Positions 8,942 through 16,994 are shown, counted from the stretch's first letter. The stretch is 64,000 bases of DNA from Flavobacteriaceae bacterium LYZ1037 (GCA_003144015.1 QFWS01000001.1:248001-312000), one strand, 5' to 3'. Numbers and translations are program-made. The notes: generated from the sequence alone by a model not told the origin.

Positions 8942-9571
8942 TCACTTAAGGTGACTTAAGTTATTTTTAAATTCTTTTAATAATTGAATGTTTTTTAATC
9001 CAGATTCTATTTCAAATTGACTGTTTACGTCCAAAGCATCACAGTATTTTGATGCTTTACTTTTTTGAAATCGCTTGAGGTCTTCTACTTGGTCTAAACC
9101 AATACCACCACTTAAAAAGAAAGGTTTTGTCGATGGATACTGCTCTAATACAGACCAGTTAAATGTGTACCCATTTCCACCTGGTAATTTTCCTTTGGTG
9201 TCAAATAGAAAGTAATCGCAAACGTCTTCGTAAGGTGTTAAAATTGAAAAATCAAAAGTATTTTTAATAGAAAATACTTTAATAACTTTTACTCCTGAAG
9301 ATTTTAGCAACTGACATATTTCTGGAGATTCATGGCCATGTAACTGAATAATAGTTAATTTATGGGTTTCAATTTGACGTGAAATATATTCAACTTTTTC
9401 ATCTACAAAAACACCTACTTTTTCTATTTTATCTAAAATTTCAGGGATGGTTCCTTCAAAATGTCTTGCAGATGGTTCATGAAAAATAAAGCCTAGATAA
9501 TCTGGTTGCAACATGGCAACTTCAGTAATGTTATCCGGATATTTCATGCCACAGATTTTCAGTTTCATCAT
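8942..9571 (-). CDS. trpF: Phosphoribosylanthranilate isomerase
   Basis: Catalyses the Amadori rearrangement of phosphoribosylanthranilate to CdRP. The 209-residue TIM barrel starts with the hallmark KICGMKYPDNI (catalytic Cys near residue 7) and carries FDTKGKLPGGNG (catalytic Asp) and the phosphate-binding LSGGIGLDQ. The ATG overlaps the trpC stop codon by four bases, so the two are translationally coupled. Confidence 0.96.
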   Translation of the reverse strand: MMKLKICGMKYPDNITEVAMLQPDYLGFIFHEPSARHFEGTIPEILDKIEKVGVFVDEKVEYISRQIETHKLTIIQLHGHESPEICQLLKSSGVKVIKVFSIKNTFDFSILTPYEDVCDYFLFDTKGKLPGGNGYTFNWSVLEQYPSTKPFFLSGGIGLDQVEDLKRFQKSKASKYCDALDVNSQFEIESGLKNIQLLKEFKNNLSHLK

Positions 9572-10350
9572 CTAATTTTTTTTATAAACGCTTCAGCACT
9601 TTTACCTGCATCTTCAGTTTTCATGAAATTTTCACCAATTAGAAATCCTTTATACCCATAAGGTTGCAGTTCTTTAATAGCTTCAATAGAACTGATGCCA
9701 CTTTCAGATACTTTAATAAAGTCATTTGGAATAAGCTTGCTCAAAGCTTTGCTAATTTCTAAACTGACATCAAACGTCTTTAAATTTCTATTATTTACAC
9801 CTAGCATATCTATACTTGGCATGATAGATTTATGTAACTCTTCTTCATTATGAACTTCTAAAAGCACATCTAAATTCAAGCTTTTTGCTAATTCAGAAAA
9901 TAGTTTTATTTCTGCTTTAGAAAGTATGGCTGCAATGAGTAAAATAACATCAGCACCATAAGCTTTAGCTTCAATAATTTGATAGGCATCAATAATAAAT
10001 TCTTTTCTAAGCAGTGGTAAATTACAACTAGCACGAGCCGTTAATAAATCGTCTAAAGAACCTCCAAAATAATTAGCGTCTGTAAGTACAGACATGCCAC
10101 AAGCTCCAGCTTTTTCATAACCTCTAGCTACATCAAAAACATTTAAACTTTGATTGATAACCGATTTTGAAGGAGAACGACGTTTGTGTTCTGCTATAAT
10201 TCCAGTTGTGCTGTTTTTTAGCTTTTTAGCTAACGAAATGGTTTGTCTATTAAACAAAACCGATTGCTCTAATTGCGTTATAGGAATCAGTTGCTTTCTA
10301 TAATTGACTTCAATGCGTTTATCTGCTATTATTTTATCTAATATGTTCAT
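9568..10350 (-). CDS. trpC: Indole-3-glycerol phosphate synthase
   Basis: Closes the indole ring from CdRP, releasing CO2 and water. The 260-residue beta/alpha barrel has the IAEHKRRSPSK motif (catalytic Lys and Glu region), LLRKEFIID, LLEVHNEEEL, GVNNRNLKTFDV and the C-terminal VSESGI phosphate-binding segment, all intact. Not fused to trpF, unlike in enterobacteria. The start codon overlaps the trpD stop by one base. Confidence 0.96.
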   Translation of the reverse strand: MNILDKIIADKRIEVNYRKQLIPITQLEQSVLFNRQTISLAKKLKNSTTGIIAEHKRRSPSKSVINQSLNVFDVARGYEKAGACGMSVLTDANYFGGSLDDLLTARASCNLPLLRKEFIIDAYQIIEAKAYGADVILLIAAILSKAEIKLFSELAKSLNLDVLLEVHNEEELHKSIMPSIDMLGVNNRNLKTFDVSLEISKALSKLIPNDFIKVSESGISSIEAIKELQPYGYKGFLIGENFMKTEDAGKSAEAFIKKIR

Positions 10351-11345
10351 TAATTCTTGCTTAATTTCACTAGGGTTTTAAAGCTATTTAGAGCTTTTCC
10401 TCCCAAAAGGGATTCTTTCGCTAATTCAAAACTTTCTTCAACAGATTTATTTGTAACAGTTGCAATTGCCATTGCTGCATTGGCACAAACCACATTGTTT
10501 TGTGCTTGCGTACCTTGACCTTTAAGTATATGAGTAAATATTTTTGCAGATGAAGCTATAGAATCGCCACCATGTATATTGCTTTGATATAAAACTTCAA
10601 CACCAAAATCTTCAGGGTTTATCATGTATTCTGAAGCATTTCTAATCACTTTTGTTGGACCAGTAAGTGAAATTTCATCATACCCATCGAGTGCATGTAA
10701 AATGGTGTAATTTTTATCTGTGTTTTGGTATAAATAGCCATACATACGTAATAACTCTAAATTAAAAACGCCAACCATTTGATGTTTTGGAAACGATGGA
10801 TTGACCATTGGACCTAACATATTAAAAAAGGTTTTTATGCCTAAATCTCGTCTAATTGGAGCCACATTTTTCATGGCTGGATGAAATAAAGGTGCATGTA
10901 GTATACAAATACCTGCTTGATCTAAACTGCGTTTTAAAAAATCTGTATTGGAAGTGAATTTAACCCCTAAATGCTCCATAACATTAGATGATCCACAAGC
11001 CGAAGACACGCCATAATTTCCGTGTTTTGCTACATGAACTCCTGAGCCAGCTGTTACAAATGATGCTAAAGTGGAAATATTAAAAGTGTCTTTTCCGTCA
11101 CCTCCAGTTCCACATAAATCAACCGCATTATAATCTTTTAGATCTATGTGAACACACAATTCTAAAAGCGCATCCCTGAACCCGAATAATTCTTCAATTG
11201 TAATACTTCGCATCATAAAGACCGTTAAGAAAGAAGCTATCTGGCTTTGATTGTAATCTCCTTTAGAAATATTTACCAATACTTGTTTGGCTTCTTCGCT
11301 TGAGATGCTTTCTTGGTTTAGTAGTCTATTTAAAATATGTTTCAT
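10350..11345 (-). CDS. trpD: Anthranilate phosphoribosyltransferase
   Basis: Transfers the phosphoribosyl group of PRPP to anthranilate. The 331 residues match the family; signatures are DLCGTGGDGKDTFNIST (PRPP pyrophosphate loop), KHGNYGVSSACGS and PIRRDLGIKTFFNMLGPM. A stand-alone TrpD, not fused to the glutamine amidotransferase, which is the separate gene one base upstream. Confidence 0.96.
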   Translation of the reverse strand: MKHILNRLLNQESISSEEAKQVLVNISKGDYNQSQIASFLTVFMMRSITIEELFGFRDALLELCVHIDLKDYNAVDLCGTGGDGKDTFNISTLASFVTAGSGVHVAKHGNYGVSSACGSSNVMEHLGVKFTSNTDFLKRSLDQAGICILHAPLFHPAMKNVAPIRRDLGIKTFFNMLGPMVNPSFPKHQMVGVFNLELLRMYGYLYQNTDKNYTILHALDGYDEISLTGPTKVIRNASEYMINPEDFGVEVLYQSNIHGGDSIASSAKIFTHILKGQGTQAQNNVVCANAAMAIATVTNKSVEESFELAKESLLGGKALNSFKTLVKLSKN

Positions 11346-11346
11346 A

Positions 11347-11913
11347 TTAACTATTTATCCAGTTTTTTAAAATTTGTTTTCCATTAGGCGTTAGCACGGA
11401 TTCAGGATGATATTGTACACCTCTAACATCATAAAATCTATGTCGTAAAGACATAACCTGGCCATTTTTATCAAAAGATGTTGCTTCCAAATCTTCTGGC
11501 AATTTCGCATCAACAACCCACGAATGGTAGCGACCTACTTCAAAAGTTTTATCTAAGCCATTGAATAGGTTTTCATTATCAACACAAGTTGTAACTTTTG
11601 TTGCTACCCCGTGAAAAACAGTCTCTAAGTTGATTAATTTTCCTCCAAAAACTTCACCTATAGCTTGCTGACCTAAACAAACCCCTAGAATGCTTTTTGT
11701 AGGTGCATATCTTGCAATAATTTGTTTTAATAAACCAGCTTCGTCTGGTATTCCTGGACCAGGAGACAAGACTATTTTAGCGAATGCTTCCACATCATCT
11801 AAATGTAATTGATCGTTTCTTTTTACAGTTACATGACAGCCTAAATCTTCTAAATAATGAACCAGGTTGTAGGTAAAACTATCGTAATTATCAATAACTA
11901 ATACGTTTTTCAT
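11347..11913 (-). CDS. trpG: Anthranilate synthase glutamine amidotransferase subunit
   Basis: Class I glutamine amidotransferase supplying ammonia to TrpE. In 188 residues it shows the N-terminal VLVIDNYDSFTYNLV, the PGPGIP oxyanion motif, nucleophile Cys79 in GVCLGQQAIG, and the His-Glu pair in VQYHPESV. It may also serve PabB for folate synthesis, as in several bacteria with one pabA/trpG, but no pabB is in view. An 86-bp gap separates it from trpE. Confidence 0.95.
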   Translation of the reverse strand: MKNVLVIDNYDSFTYNLVHYLEDLGCHVTVKRNDQLHLDDVEAFAKIVLSPGPGIPDEAGLLKQIIARYAPTKSILGVCLGQQAIGEVFGGKLINLETVFHGVATKVTTCVDNENLFNGLDKTFEVGRYHSWVVDAKLPEDLEATSFDKNGQVMSLRHRFYDVRGVQYHPESVLTPNGKQILKNWINS

Positions 11914-11999
11914 CTGTTGATATTTATTTTTTATTAATGGTCAGATGGAATGTCTATATAAGTTTTCAAGATTAGAAAATTTTTATAGGCATTTCAAAG

Positions 12000-13403
12000 T
12001 TATATGTTTTCTGCGAGCTCAATAGCTTTGGTTAGTGCTCCTAATTTATTATAAACCTCTTGTAGCTCGTGTTCTGGGTTGGATTTAGACACCAATCCTG
12101 CACCAGCTTGCCAATGTAATTGATGGTTTTTACTTAAAAACGTTCTTATCATTATGGCATGATTAAAATTGCCGTTAAAGTCCATGAAACCAATGGCACC
12201 TCCATAAAAATCACGACTTGTTTTTTCGTATTTCTCAATAAGTTGCATGGCTTTGTGTTTTGGAGCTCCACTTAAAGTACCTGCAGGAAACGTATCTGCA
12301 ACTACTTGCATAGTGGTTGTATCTTTATGTTTGTTTCCAGTAACTTTACTAACTAAATGTATAACATGAGAGAAAAATTGTACTTCTCTGTATTTTTCAA
12401 CAACCACGTTACTTCCATGTCTGCTTAAATCGTTTCGAGCCAAATCTACTAGCATGACATGTTCTGCATTTTCCTTATCGTCTACAGCTAACTGTTTAGC
12501 AAGTTCTGCGTCTTTTTCATCATTCCCAGTCCGTTTAAATGTTCCTGCAATTGGATGTATTTCTGCTTTTTCTTTACTAATTACTAATTGTGCTTCTGGA
12601 GAACTTCCAAAGATTTTAAAATCACCATAATCGAAATAGAATAGGTATGGCGACGGGTTAATACTTCGTAAAGCCCTGTAAACATTAAACTCGTCTCCTT
12701 TAAATTGCTGTGAGAATTTTTTTGAAAGTACTAATTGAAAGACATCACCTCGTGCACAATGCTTTTTAGCTAAATCAACCTGTGTTTTATATTCTTCGTC
12801 AGTTAAGTTTGAGGTAGTATTACCTTGTGTTGAAAAATTAAAAGCAGCATAATTTTTAGATTTTATTAGTTGAAGGATATCTTCAATATTATTTTCAGTA
12901 TTAAAACAATGTGCAAAAACATAAGCTTCATTTTTAAAATGATTTATGGCTATAATATTTTGATAAACAGCATAATAAATATCTGGAATGTTTAAGTGAT
13001 TTTCTTTTTTAGAAATTTCAACATCTTCAAAATATCTAACTGCATCATAAGCGATGTACCCAAATATTCCGTTGTTTATAAATTTAAAATTTTCTTCAGA
13101 TTGTACTTTAAATCGTTTGGTGAATTTATGAATGACATCAGTAACACCTTTGTCGTTTCTTATTTTATTCTTAAAAACTGTTCCATCTGGAAAGGTTTGA
13201 GTAATTATTTCATCTTTAACTTTTAAAGAGGCTATTGGATTGCAACAGATATAAGAAAAGCTATTATCACTGGCATGATAATCGCTACTTTCTAGTAAGA
13301 TGCTATTTGGGAATTTATCACGTATTTTTAGATAGATACTTACAGGAGTAATTGTGTCTGCAAGTATCTTTTTATAATGTGTGTATAAACTGAATGTTTT
13401 CAT
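12000..13403 (-). CDS. trpE: Anthranilate synthase component I
   Basis: Converts chorismate to anthranilate with TrpG; the committed step. In 467 residues the N-terminal half holds the tryptophan feedback motif LLESS at 36-40, suggesting allosteric inhibition. The C-terminal chorismate-binding domain shows HPIAGTFKRTGN, ENAEHVMLVDLARNDLS, FPAGTLSGAPK and GAIGFMDF. First structural gene of the operon; the attenuator terminator ends about 10 bp before its ATG. Confidence 0.97.
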   Translation of the reverse strand: MKTFSLYTHYKKILADTITPVSIYLKIRDKFPNSILLESSDYHASDNSFSYICCNPIASLKVKDEIITQTFPDGTVFKNKIRNDKGVTDVIHKFTKRFKVQSEENFKFINNGIFGYIAYDAVRYFEDVEISKKENHLNIPDIYYAVYQNIIAINHFKNEAYVFAHCFNTENNIEDILQLIKSKNYAAFNFSTQGNTTSNLTDEEYKTQVDLAKKHCARGDVFQLVLSKKFSQQFKGDEFNVYRALRSINPSPYLFYFDYGDFKIFGSSPEAQLVISKEKAEIHPIAGTFKRTGNDEKDAELAKQLAVDDKENAEHVMLVDLARNDLSRHGSNVVVEKYREVQFFSHVIHLVSKVTGNKHKDTTTMQVVADTFPAGTLSGAPKHKAMQLIEKYEKTSRDFYGGAIGFMDFNGNFNHAIMIRTFLSKNHQLHWQAGAGLVSKSNPEHELQEVYNKLGALTKAIELAENI

Positions 13404-13411
13404 AAGTTTTT

Positions 13412-13449
13412 AAATAAAAAAAAAGGCTTGTCGTGAATGACAAGCCTTT
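13412..13449 (-). terminator. trp attenuator terminator
   Basis: On the minus strand the 11-bp perfect stem is AAAGGCTTGTC (13449-13439) paired with GACAAGCCTTT (13432-13422) around a six-base loop. A run of nine T's follows. It lies directly before trpE, so it would abort transcription before the structural genes. Its loop and 5' arm are also complementary to the leader segment 13488-13473, giving a competing antiterminator. Confidence 0.9.
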
Positions 13450-13472
13450 ATATGTTGAGTTTTAAATATACA

Positions 13473-13488
13473 AAAGGTTACTTCACGA
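13473..13488 (-). promoter_or_regulatory. trp antiterminator 5' strand
   Basis: On the minus strand TCGTGAA (13488-13482, spanning the leader stop codon) is complementary to TTCACGA (13437-13431, terminator loop). CCTTT (13477-13473) is complementary to AAAGG (13449-13445, terminator 5' arm). The two helices nest correctly and would exclude the terminator. A ribosome at the leader stop would mask the first strand. One stalled at the Trp codons, 19 or more bases upstream, would leave it free. Confidence 0.7.
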
Positions 13489-13539
13489 ATTAGAGTTTCG
13501 AAAGCACCACCACCAAGTATGATTTAAATTTGTGTTCAT
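13483..13539 (-). CDS. trpL: trp leader peptide
   Basis: An 18-codon ORF reading MNTNLNHTWWWCFRNSNS then TGA. Codons 9-11 are three consecutive TGG. It lies between the predicted trp promoter and the attenuator terminator, at 80 bp from trpE. Three adjacent Trp codons in so short an ORF are the diagnostic sign of a ribosome-mediated attenuator; the peptide itself probably has no other role. Confidence 0.92.
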   Translation of the reverse strand: MNTNLNHTWWWCFRNSNS

Positions 13540-13552
13540 TTTTTTAATTTAT

Positions 13553-13584
13553 CAAATATAAGATGATTTGTTAATTAAGCAAAA
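13553..13584 (-). promoter_or_regulatory. trp operon promoter, Bacteroidota type
   Basis: On the minus strand a TTTTG -33 element (13584-13580), a 19-bp spacer and a TATATTTG -7 element (13560-13553) match the TTTG-N19-TAnnTTTG consensus. Transcription would start about five bases downstream, leaving a very short 5' stretch before the leader peptide ATG at 13539. Confidence 0.8.
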
Positions 13585-13594
13585 TTTTAATAAA

Positions 13595-13623
13595 AAAACT
13601 ACCATTTAAAAAATGGTAGTTTT
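13595..13623. terminator. Terminator-like hairpin upstream of trp promoter
   Basis: AAAACTACCATTT and its complement flank a three-base loop, a 13-bp stem, with T-tracts on both strands (seven T's on the minus strand). It sits between two divergent genes, where no terminator is expected. It may insulate the trp promoter from read-through or end an unrecognised short transcript. Confidence 0.65.
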
Positions 13624-13783
13624 AAAGATTACTAATGTGAAATTTTCTTTAGTTAGCTATTAATCGAATCGTTTCAAGTAATCAATTTATAAATGTAATA
13701 AAATCAATGAAATAATGAAGCATAAATGTAATTATTTGTTAAAGATTGTTTTAAAACAATAAGTATTATTTAAATTTATTGAT

Positions 13784-14317
13784 ATGAAATATAAATTTGG
13801 TATTCTTTTTAGTTTGGTTTTCTTGTTTAATTGTAATCAGACAGTTAAAAATGATAAAGAAATAACGTACGTTGAAAACACTAATTCTATGGAAGACATT
13901 GAATTAGAAATTTTAGATTTTAAATCGTTTGAGCCATATCTTAACAAGGAAGACAATCAAGTCTATGTAATAAATTTTTGGGCTACATGGTGTGCACCTT
14001 GTGTTAAAGAGTTGCCAGCTTTTGAGAAGATACATGATAAATATAGAAATAAGAATGTTAAAGTAATATTGGTGAGTTTAGATTTTCCGAAGCAATATGA
14101 AAGTAAATTAGTTCCCTTTATAAAAGATCATAAGATACAATCTCAGGTGGTCGTCTTAAATGATACAGATTCTAATACATGGATTCCAAAAGTAAGTGAA
14201 GAATGGACTGGAGCCATCCCATCAACACTTATTTACTCTAGAAATAATAGGGAATTTTATGAAAAGTCCTTTAATTACAACGATTTAGAAACGGAAGTTG
14301 AACAATTTTTAAAATAA
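13784..14317 (+). CDS. TlpA-like thioredoxin-fold lipoprotein
   Basis: Predicted lipoprotein (177 residues; lipobox LFNC with Cys17) bearing a TlpA/ResA-type thioredoxin fold. The redox motif is WATWCAPC with Cys70 and Cys73, followed by KELPAFEKI. The cis-Pro loop (GAIPSTLIY) is also present. It probably acts in the periplasm as a thiol-disulfide reductant. It lies 6 bp before a second thioredoxin-fold gene, so the two form an operon ending at the 14941-14973 terminator. The partner substrate is unknown. Confidence 0.88.
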   Translation: MKYKFGILFSLVFLFNCNQTVKNDKEITYVENTNSMEDIELEILDFKSFEPYLNKEDNQVYVINFWATWCAPCVKELPAFEKIHDKYRNKNVKVILVSLDFPKQYESKLVPFIKDHKIQSQVVVLNDTDSNTWIPKVSEEWTGAIPSTLIYSRNNREFYEKSFNYNDLETEVEQFLK

Positions 14318-14323
14318 AAAACT

Positions 14324-14932
14324 ATGAAATTATTAAAAGTAAGCATTGTATTAATAGCTATAATTGCATTATCAGCATTTACAAGTTTAGATAGTCCAGG
14401 ATATAAGGTAGGAGATATTGCTACAGATTTTAATTTAGAGAATGTAGATGGTAACATGGTTTCTCTATCAAATTACCCTGAATCTAAGGGGTTTATTATC
14501 ATTTTTACTTGTAACACTTGCCCTTATGCCGTAGCCTATGAGGATAGAGTTGTAGCATTAAATAAAAAATATGCAGCTTTAGGATATCCTGTTATAGCAA
14601 TCATGCCAAACAGTCCAACTGCAAGCCCTGGAGACAATATGGATGCTATGAAAGCTAGAGCCAAAGCTAAAGGGTTTAATTTTCCATATTTGTTAGATAA
14701 GGGACAAAAAGTGTATCCAGAATATGGAGCTTCAAGAACACCACATGTCTATGTGTTACAAAAAACAAATAAAGGAAACCAGGTAAAATATATTGGAGCA
14801 ATTGATGATAATTATCAGCATCCAGAATCTGTAAATCAGAAATATGTTGAAAATGCAGTAGATGCTTTGCTTGCAGGGAAACCAATCCAAGAAACACATA
14901 CTAGAGCTATTGGCTGTACAATAAAAGTTTAA
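14324..14932 (+). CDS. AhpC/TSA-type thioredoxin-family protein, exported
   Basis: A 202-residue protein with an N-terminal signal or anchor segment (about 1-20). It is followed by a redoxin/AhpC-TSA domain (GDIATDFNLENVDG, typical of peroxiredoxin-like proteins). The motif is FTCNTCPYAVAYEDRV, with Cys63 and Cys66 as CxxC rather than a peroxiredoxin CP. The thioredoxin-family cis-Pro is in ASRTPHVYVL. Probably a periplasmic thiol oxidoreductase; function in detail unknown. Confidence 0.85.
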   Translation: MKLLKVSIVLIAIIALSAFTSLDSPGYKVGDIATDFNLENVDGNMVSLSNYPESKGFIIIFTCNTCPYAVAYEDRVVALNKKYAALGYPVIAIMPNSPTASPGDNMDAMKARAKAKGFNFPYLLDKGQKVYPEYGASRTPHVYVLQKTNKGNQVKYIGAIDDNYQHPESVNQKYVENAVDALLAGKPIQETHTRAIGCTIKV

Positions 14933-14940
14933 TAGAGTTA

Positions 14941-14973
14941 AAAAAAACCGAAGTTAAACACTTCGGTTTTTTT
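14941..14973 (+). terminator. Intrinsic terminator after thioredoxin pair
   Basis: ACCGAAG and CTTCGGT stems flanking TTAAACA, extended by A- and T-runs (seven T's on the plus strand). The A-run also allows use on the minus strand. Confidence 0.9.
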
Positions 14974-15025
14974 ATTAAATAAGAAACACTAATTTTGTGA
15001 CTTCAATAATTAAAGTAAAATATAC

Positions 15026-15340
15026 ATGGCAGACTTAGCTCAAGAACAATGGCAAAAAGAATTATTAGCAGATTCTAATGCTGTAATATTGGATGTAAGA
15101 ACCGAAGAAGAATTAGAAGAAGGTAGAATACCAAATGCAATCAATATAGACATCTATCAAGGTCAAGAATTTATTGATCAAATTGAAGCCTTAGATAAGA
15201 GTAAGAATTATTATGTGTATTGTCGTTCTGGAGGAAGAAGTGCTCAAGCATGTGCTATTATGAATCAGCTAGGTTATACTAATACGTTTAATCTTTTGGG
15301 AGGTTTTTGCGAATGGCAAGGCGATGTATCAAATAATTAA
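15026..15340 (+). CDS. Cytosolic single-domain rhodanese
   Basis: A 104-residue rhodanese without signal peptide. It has DVRTEEELEEGRIPNAINID, the CH2-type substrate helix region, and the active-site loop CRSGGRS with catalytic Cys66. Single-domain rhodaneses transfer sulfane sulfur. It is the first of two paralogous rhodanese genes; the second overlaps by only the start-site region and is a lipoprotein. Likely co-transcribed. Confidence 0.9.
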   Translation: MADLAQEQWQKELLADSNAVILDVRTEEELEEGRIPNAINIDIYQGQEFIDQIEALDKSKNYYVYCRSGGRSAQACAIMNQLGYTNTFNLLGGFCEWQGDVSNN

Positions 15341-15350
15341 TTTATATATC

Positions 15351-15749
15351 ATGAAACATATTTTGCTAAATTTAAGTTTGTTTTTATTAATTCTGTTTAC
15401 TGGTTGTAAAAATTCTGAGCAGACTAATGTTAATTTGGTAACGGTTGAAGAAATGGAAACTATTTTAGAAATGGATGGCGTTCAATTAATCGACGTAAGA
15501 ACACCCGAAGAGTATTCTGAAGGTTTTATTGAAGGCGCTCAAAATATTGATTTTTATTCAGATACTTTCGATCAAGATATCTTAAAGTTAGATAAAACGA
15601 AGCCAGTTGTTTTGTATTGTAAATCTGGTGGTAGAAGCGCAAAATGTTCAGAAAAGCTAATTGAAGCAGGTTTTATTAAAGTGTACGATTTAGATGGAGG
15701 AATAACCCAATGGAAACATAATGGATTGGGCGTCGACATTTTAAATTAA
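15351..15749 (+). CDS. Rhodanese lipoprotein
   Basis: A 132-residue rhodanese with a type II signal peptide (MKHILLN to FTGC, lipid Cys19). The loop CKSGGRS contains catalytic Cys90, and DVRTPEEYSEGFI is the N-terminal motif. An in-frame Met at 15324 would add nine residues inside the preceding gene and spoil the signal peptide, so I place the start at 15351. The 3' end overlaps the convergent regulator gene by nine bases. Probably periplasmic sulfane-sulfur handling; the substrate is unknown. Confidence 0.88.
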   Translation: MKHILLNLSLFLLILFTGCKNSEQTNVNLVTVEEMETILEMDGVQLIDVRTPEEYSEGFIEGAQNIDFYSDTFDQDILKLDKTKPVVLYCKSGGRSAKCSEKLIEAGFIKVYDLDGGITQWKHNGLGVDILN

Positions 15750-16625
15750 ATGTTTGTTTAGAAAATTTTGAAAAATTGCATGGTTACTTTCATATAATCT
15801 TGGAGGAGCTAAACTGTGTATTTCTTTTTGTAACACCTTGTCTTCCCAAACAATAAAAACACCCAAAAGCGCATTTATGTGGTAACTGTCATTTCTGGAA
15901 GTGTAAGAAGCATATGTGTAATCTCTTTTAAATTTTTTCAAAAAATGGATTAAACATGCAGCTAAATAAAAGAAGTTTTCATTGCAGTCACCACTCATAT
16001 TATAAGAATAAAACACAGGATTTTTGTACTTTCTGTAATCAATTAAGTCGTTTACAGTAATATCGTTTTCAGTGATTGTTCTTTTTCTAATTTTATTATA
16101 GAATCTTTTCGAAATGGGCAAAAACACCAAATGCCCAGAATAATAACCTGATGTGTCAAAAATAATTTGATTTATTTCTGGAAGTAATTCGGTAGCTTTC
16201 AAAATAACTTCTTTCGAAATAGGCTTGATTACATGTTGTTGTAATTTTGAATACCTTAAAATTTCTTCTAAATCTGAATTATATTTTATAGTTCTCAACC
16301 TATTTGTTTCCGTATGAATGTCTATAATCCAGTTTGGATCGGGTAATTCTTTAGAAATATTACTTAAAGAGTATCTTCTTACATTAAAATCGTAATAAGT
16401 AGGTATGGAAACTGGAGCATTTAAATTTCTAATAACTTGATAAGGTATAAAAGTAATGTCTACCATTTCTTCTTCCTTATCAGGTTTTAGTAATGTTTCA
16501 TTTTTCTCCCATCTAATAATGGTTCTAATATCTACATCGAATTTCGAGGCTAAATCAGCTTGAGATATTTTGCTAAATTCTCTAAAATCTATTAGTAAGG
16601 CACCTATAGACGAGTACTTTTTCAT
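15741..16625 (-). CDS. XRE-type HTH regulator with a GNAT-like C-terminal domain
   Basis: A 294-residue soluble protein. Residues about 12-45 form an XRE/HTH domain (SQADLASKFDVDIRTIIRWEKN). The remainder (about 100-290) has segments such as GHLVFLPISKRFYNKI and YASYTSRNDSYH, similar in layout to the acetyltransferase-like domain found in some flavobacterial regulators; I regard that as tentative. It is divergently oriented to the small-gene cluster at 16757, with a 131-bp shared region holding a CATACAA direct repeat, so it may control that cluster and itself. Target and ligand are unknown. Confidence 0.7.
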   Translation of the reverse strand: MKKYSSIGALLIDFREFSKISQADLASKFDVDIRTIIRWEKNETLLKPDKEEEMVDITFIPYQVIRNLNAPVSIPTYYDFNVRRYSLSNISKELPDPNWIIDIHTETNRLRTIKYNSDLEEILRYSKLQQHVIKPISKEVILKATELLPEINQIIFDTSGYYSGHLVFLPISKRFYNKIRKRTITENDITVNDLIDYRKYKNPVFYSYNMSGDCNENFFYLAACLIHFLKKFKRDYTYASYTSRNDSYHINALLGVFIVWEDKVLQKEIHSLAPPRLYESNHAIFQNFLNKHLI

Positions 16626-16687
16626 TCTATTATTAGTTGGTTATTCGGTTGATTTCTTAGTAAAAGTAACTTTTTTTATTTACATGA

Positions 16688-16704
16688 CATACAACGTCAT
16701 ACAA
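16688..16704. promoter_or_regulatory. CATACAA direct repeat, candidate operator
   Basis: CATACAA occurs at 16688-16694 and 16698-16704, exactly one helical turn (10 bp) apart. It lies between the XRE-type regulator (start 16625, minus) and the small-gene cluster (start 16757, plus). The first copy also belongs to an ATGAC/GTCAT inverted pair at 16684-16700. This is a plausible operator for the divergent regulator, on position alone. Confidence 0.4.
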
Positions 16705-16722
16705 TGCCTCGACAACAGAAAT

Positions 16723-16730
16723 TACTTTTG
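16723..16730 (+). promoter_or_regulatory. -7-type element of small-gene cluster
   Basis: TACTTTTG fits TAnnTTTG and lies 27 bp before the ATG at 16757. No clear -33 TTG at the usual spacing. Confidence 0.4.
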
Positions 16731-16756
16731 CAGTATAATAGTACATTCAATAACAG

Positions 16757-16978
16757 ATGAGTATTCAAAACAATGACAATGAGAGTAACACATACTCAAA
16801 AATTAAAATGGATAAGGAGCAATTTGCTTTCCATCTGTTAGAAAGAACGATAGATGATTGTACCAGAAGTATTCAAACTATTGATGCTGCAATGGCGTGT
16901 TTACAAGAACTAAATAACTTGTTGCTTACATACTCTATTTGGAAAACAAAAAACATAAATAAATACAACAAGAAGTAA
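16757..16978 (+). CDS. Small protein of unknown function (cluster gene 1)
   Basis: A 73-residue soluble protein with a basic C-terminus (KTKNINKYNKK) and a helical central part including LLERTIDDCTRSIQTIDAAMACLQEL. No recognised family, signal or membrane segment. It is the first of three closely spaced genes (17 and 6 bp gaps) downstream of the -7 element and the CATACAA repeat, which supports it being expressed. Function unknown. Confidence 0.55.
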   Translation: MSIQNNDNESNTYSKIKMDKEQFAFHLLERTIDDCTRSIQTIDAAMACLQELNNLLLTYSIWKTKNINKYNKK

Positions 16979-16994
16979 TTAAAGGATTATTAAA

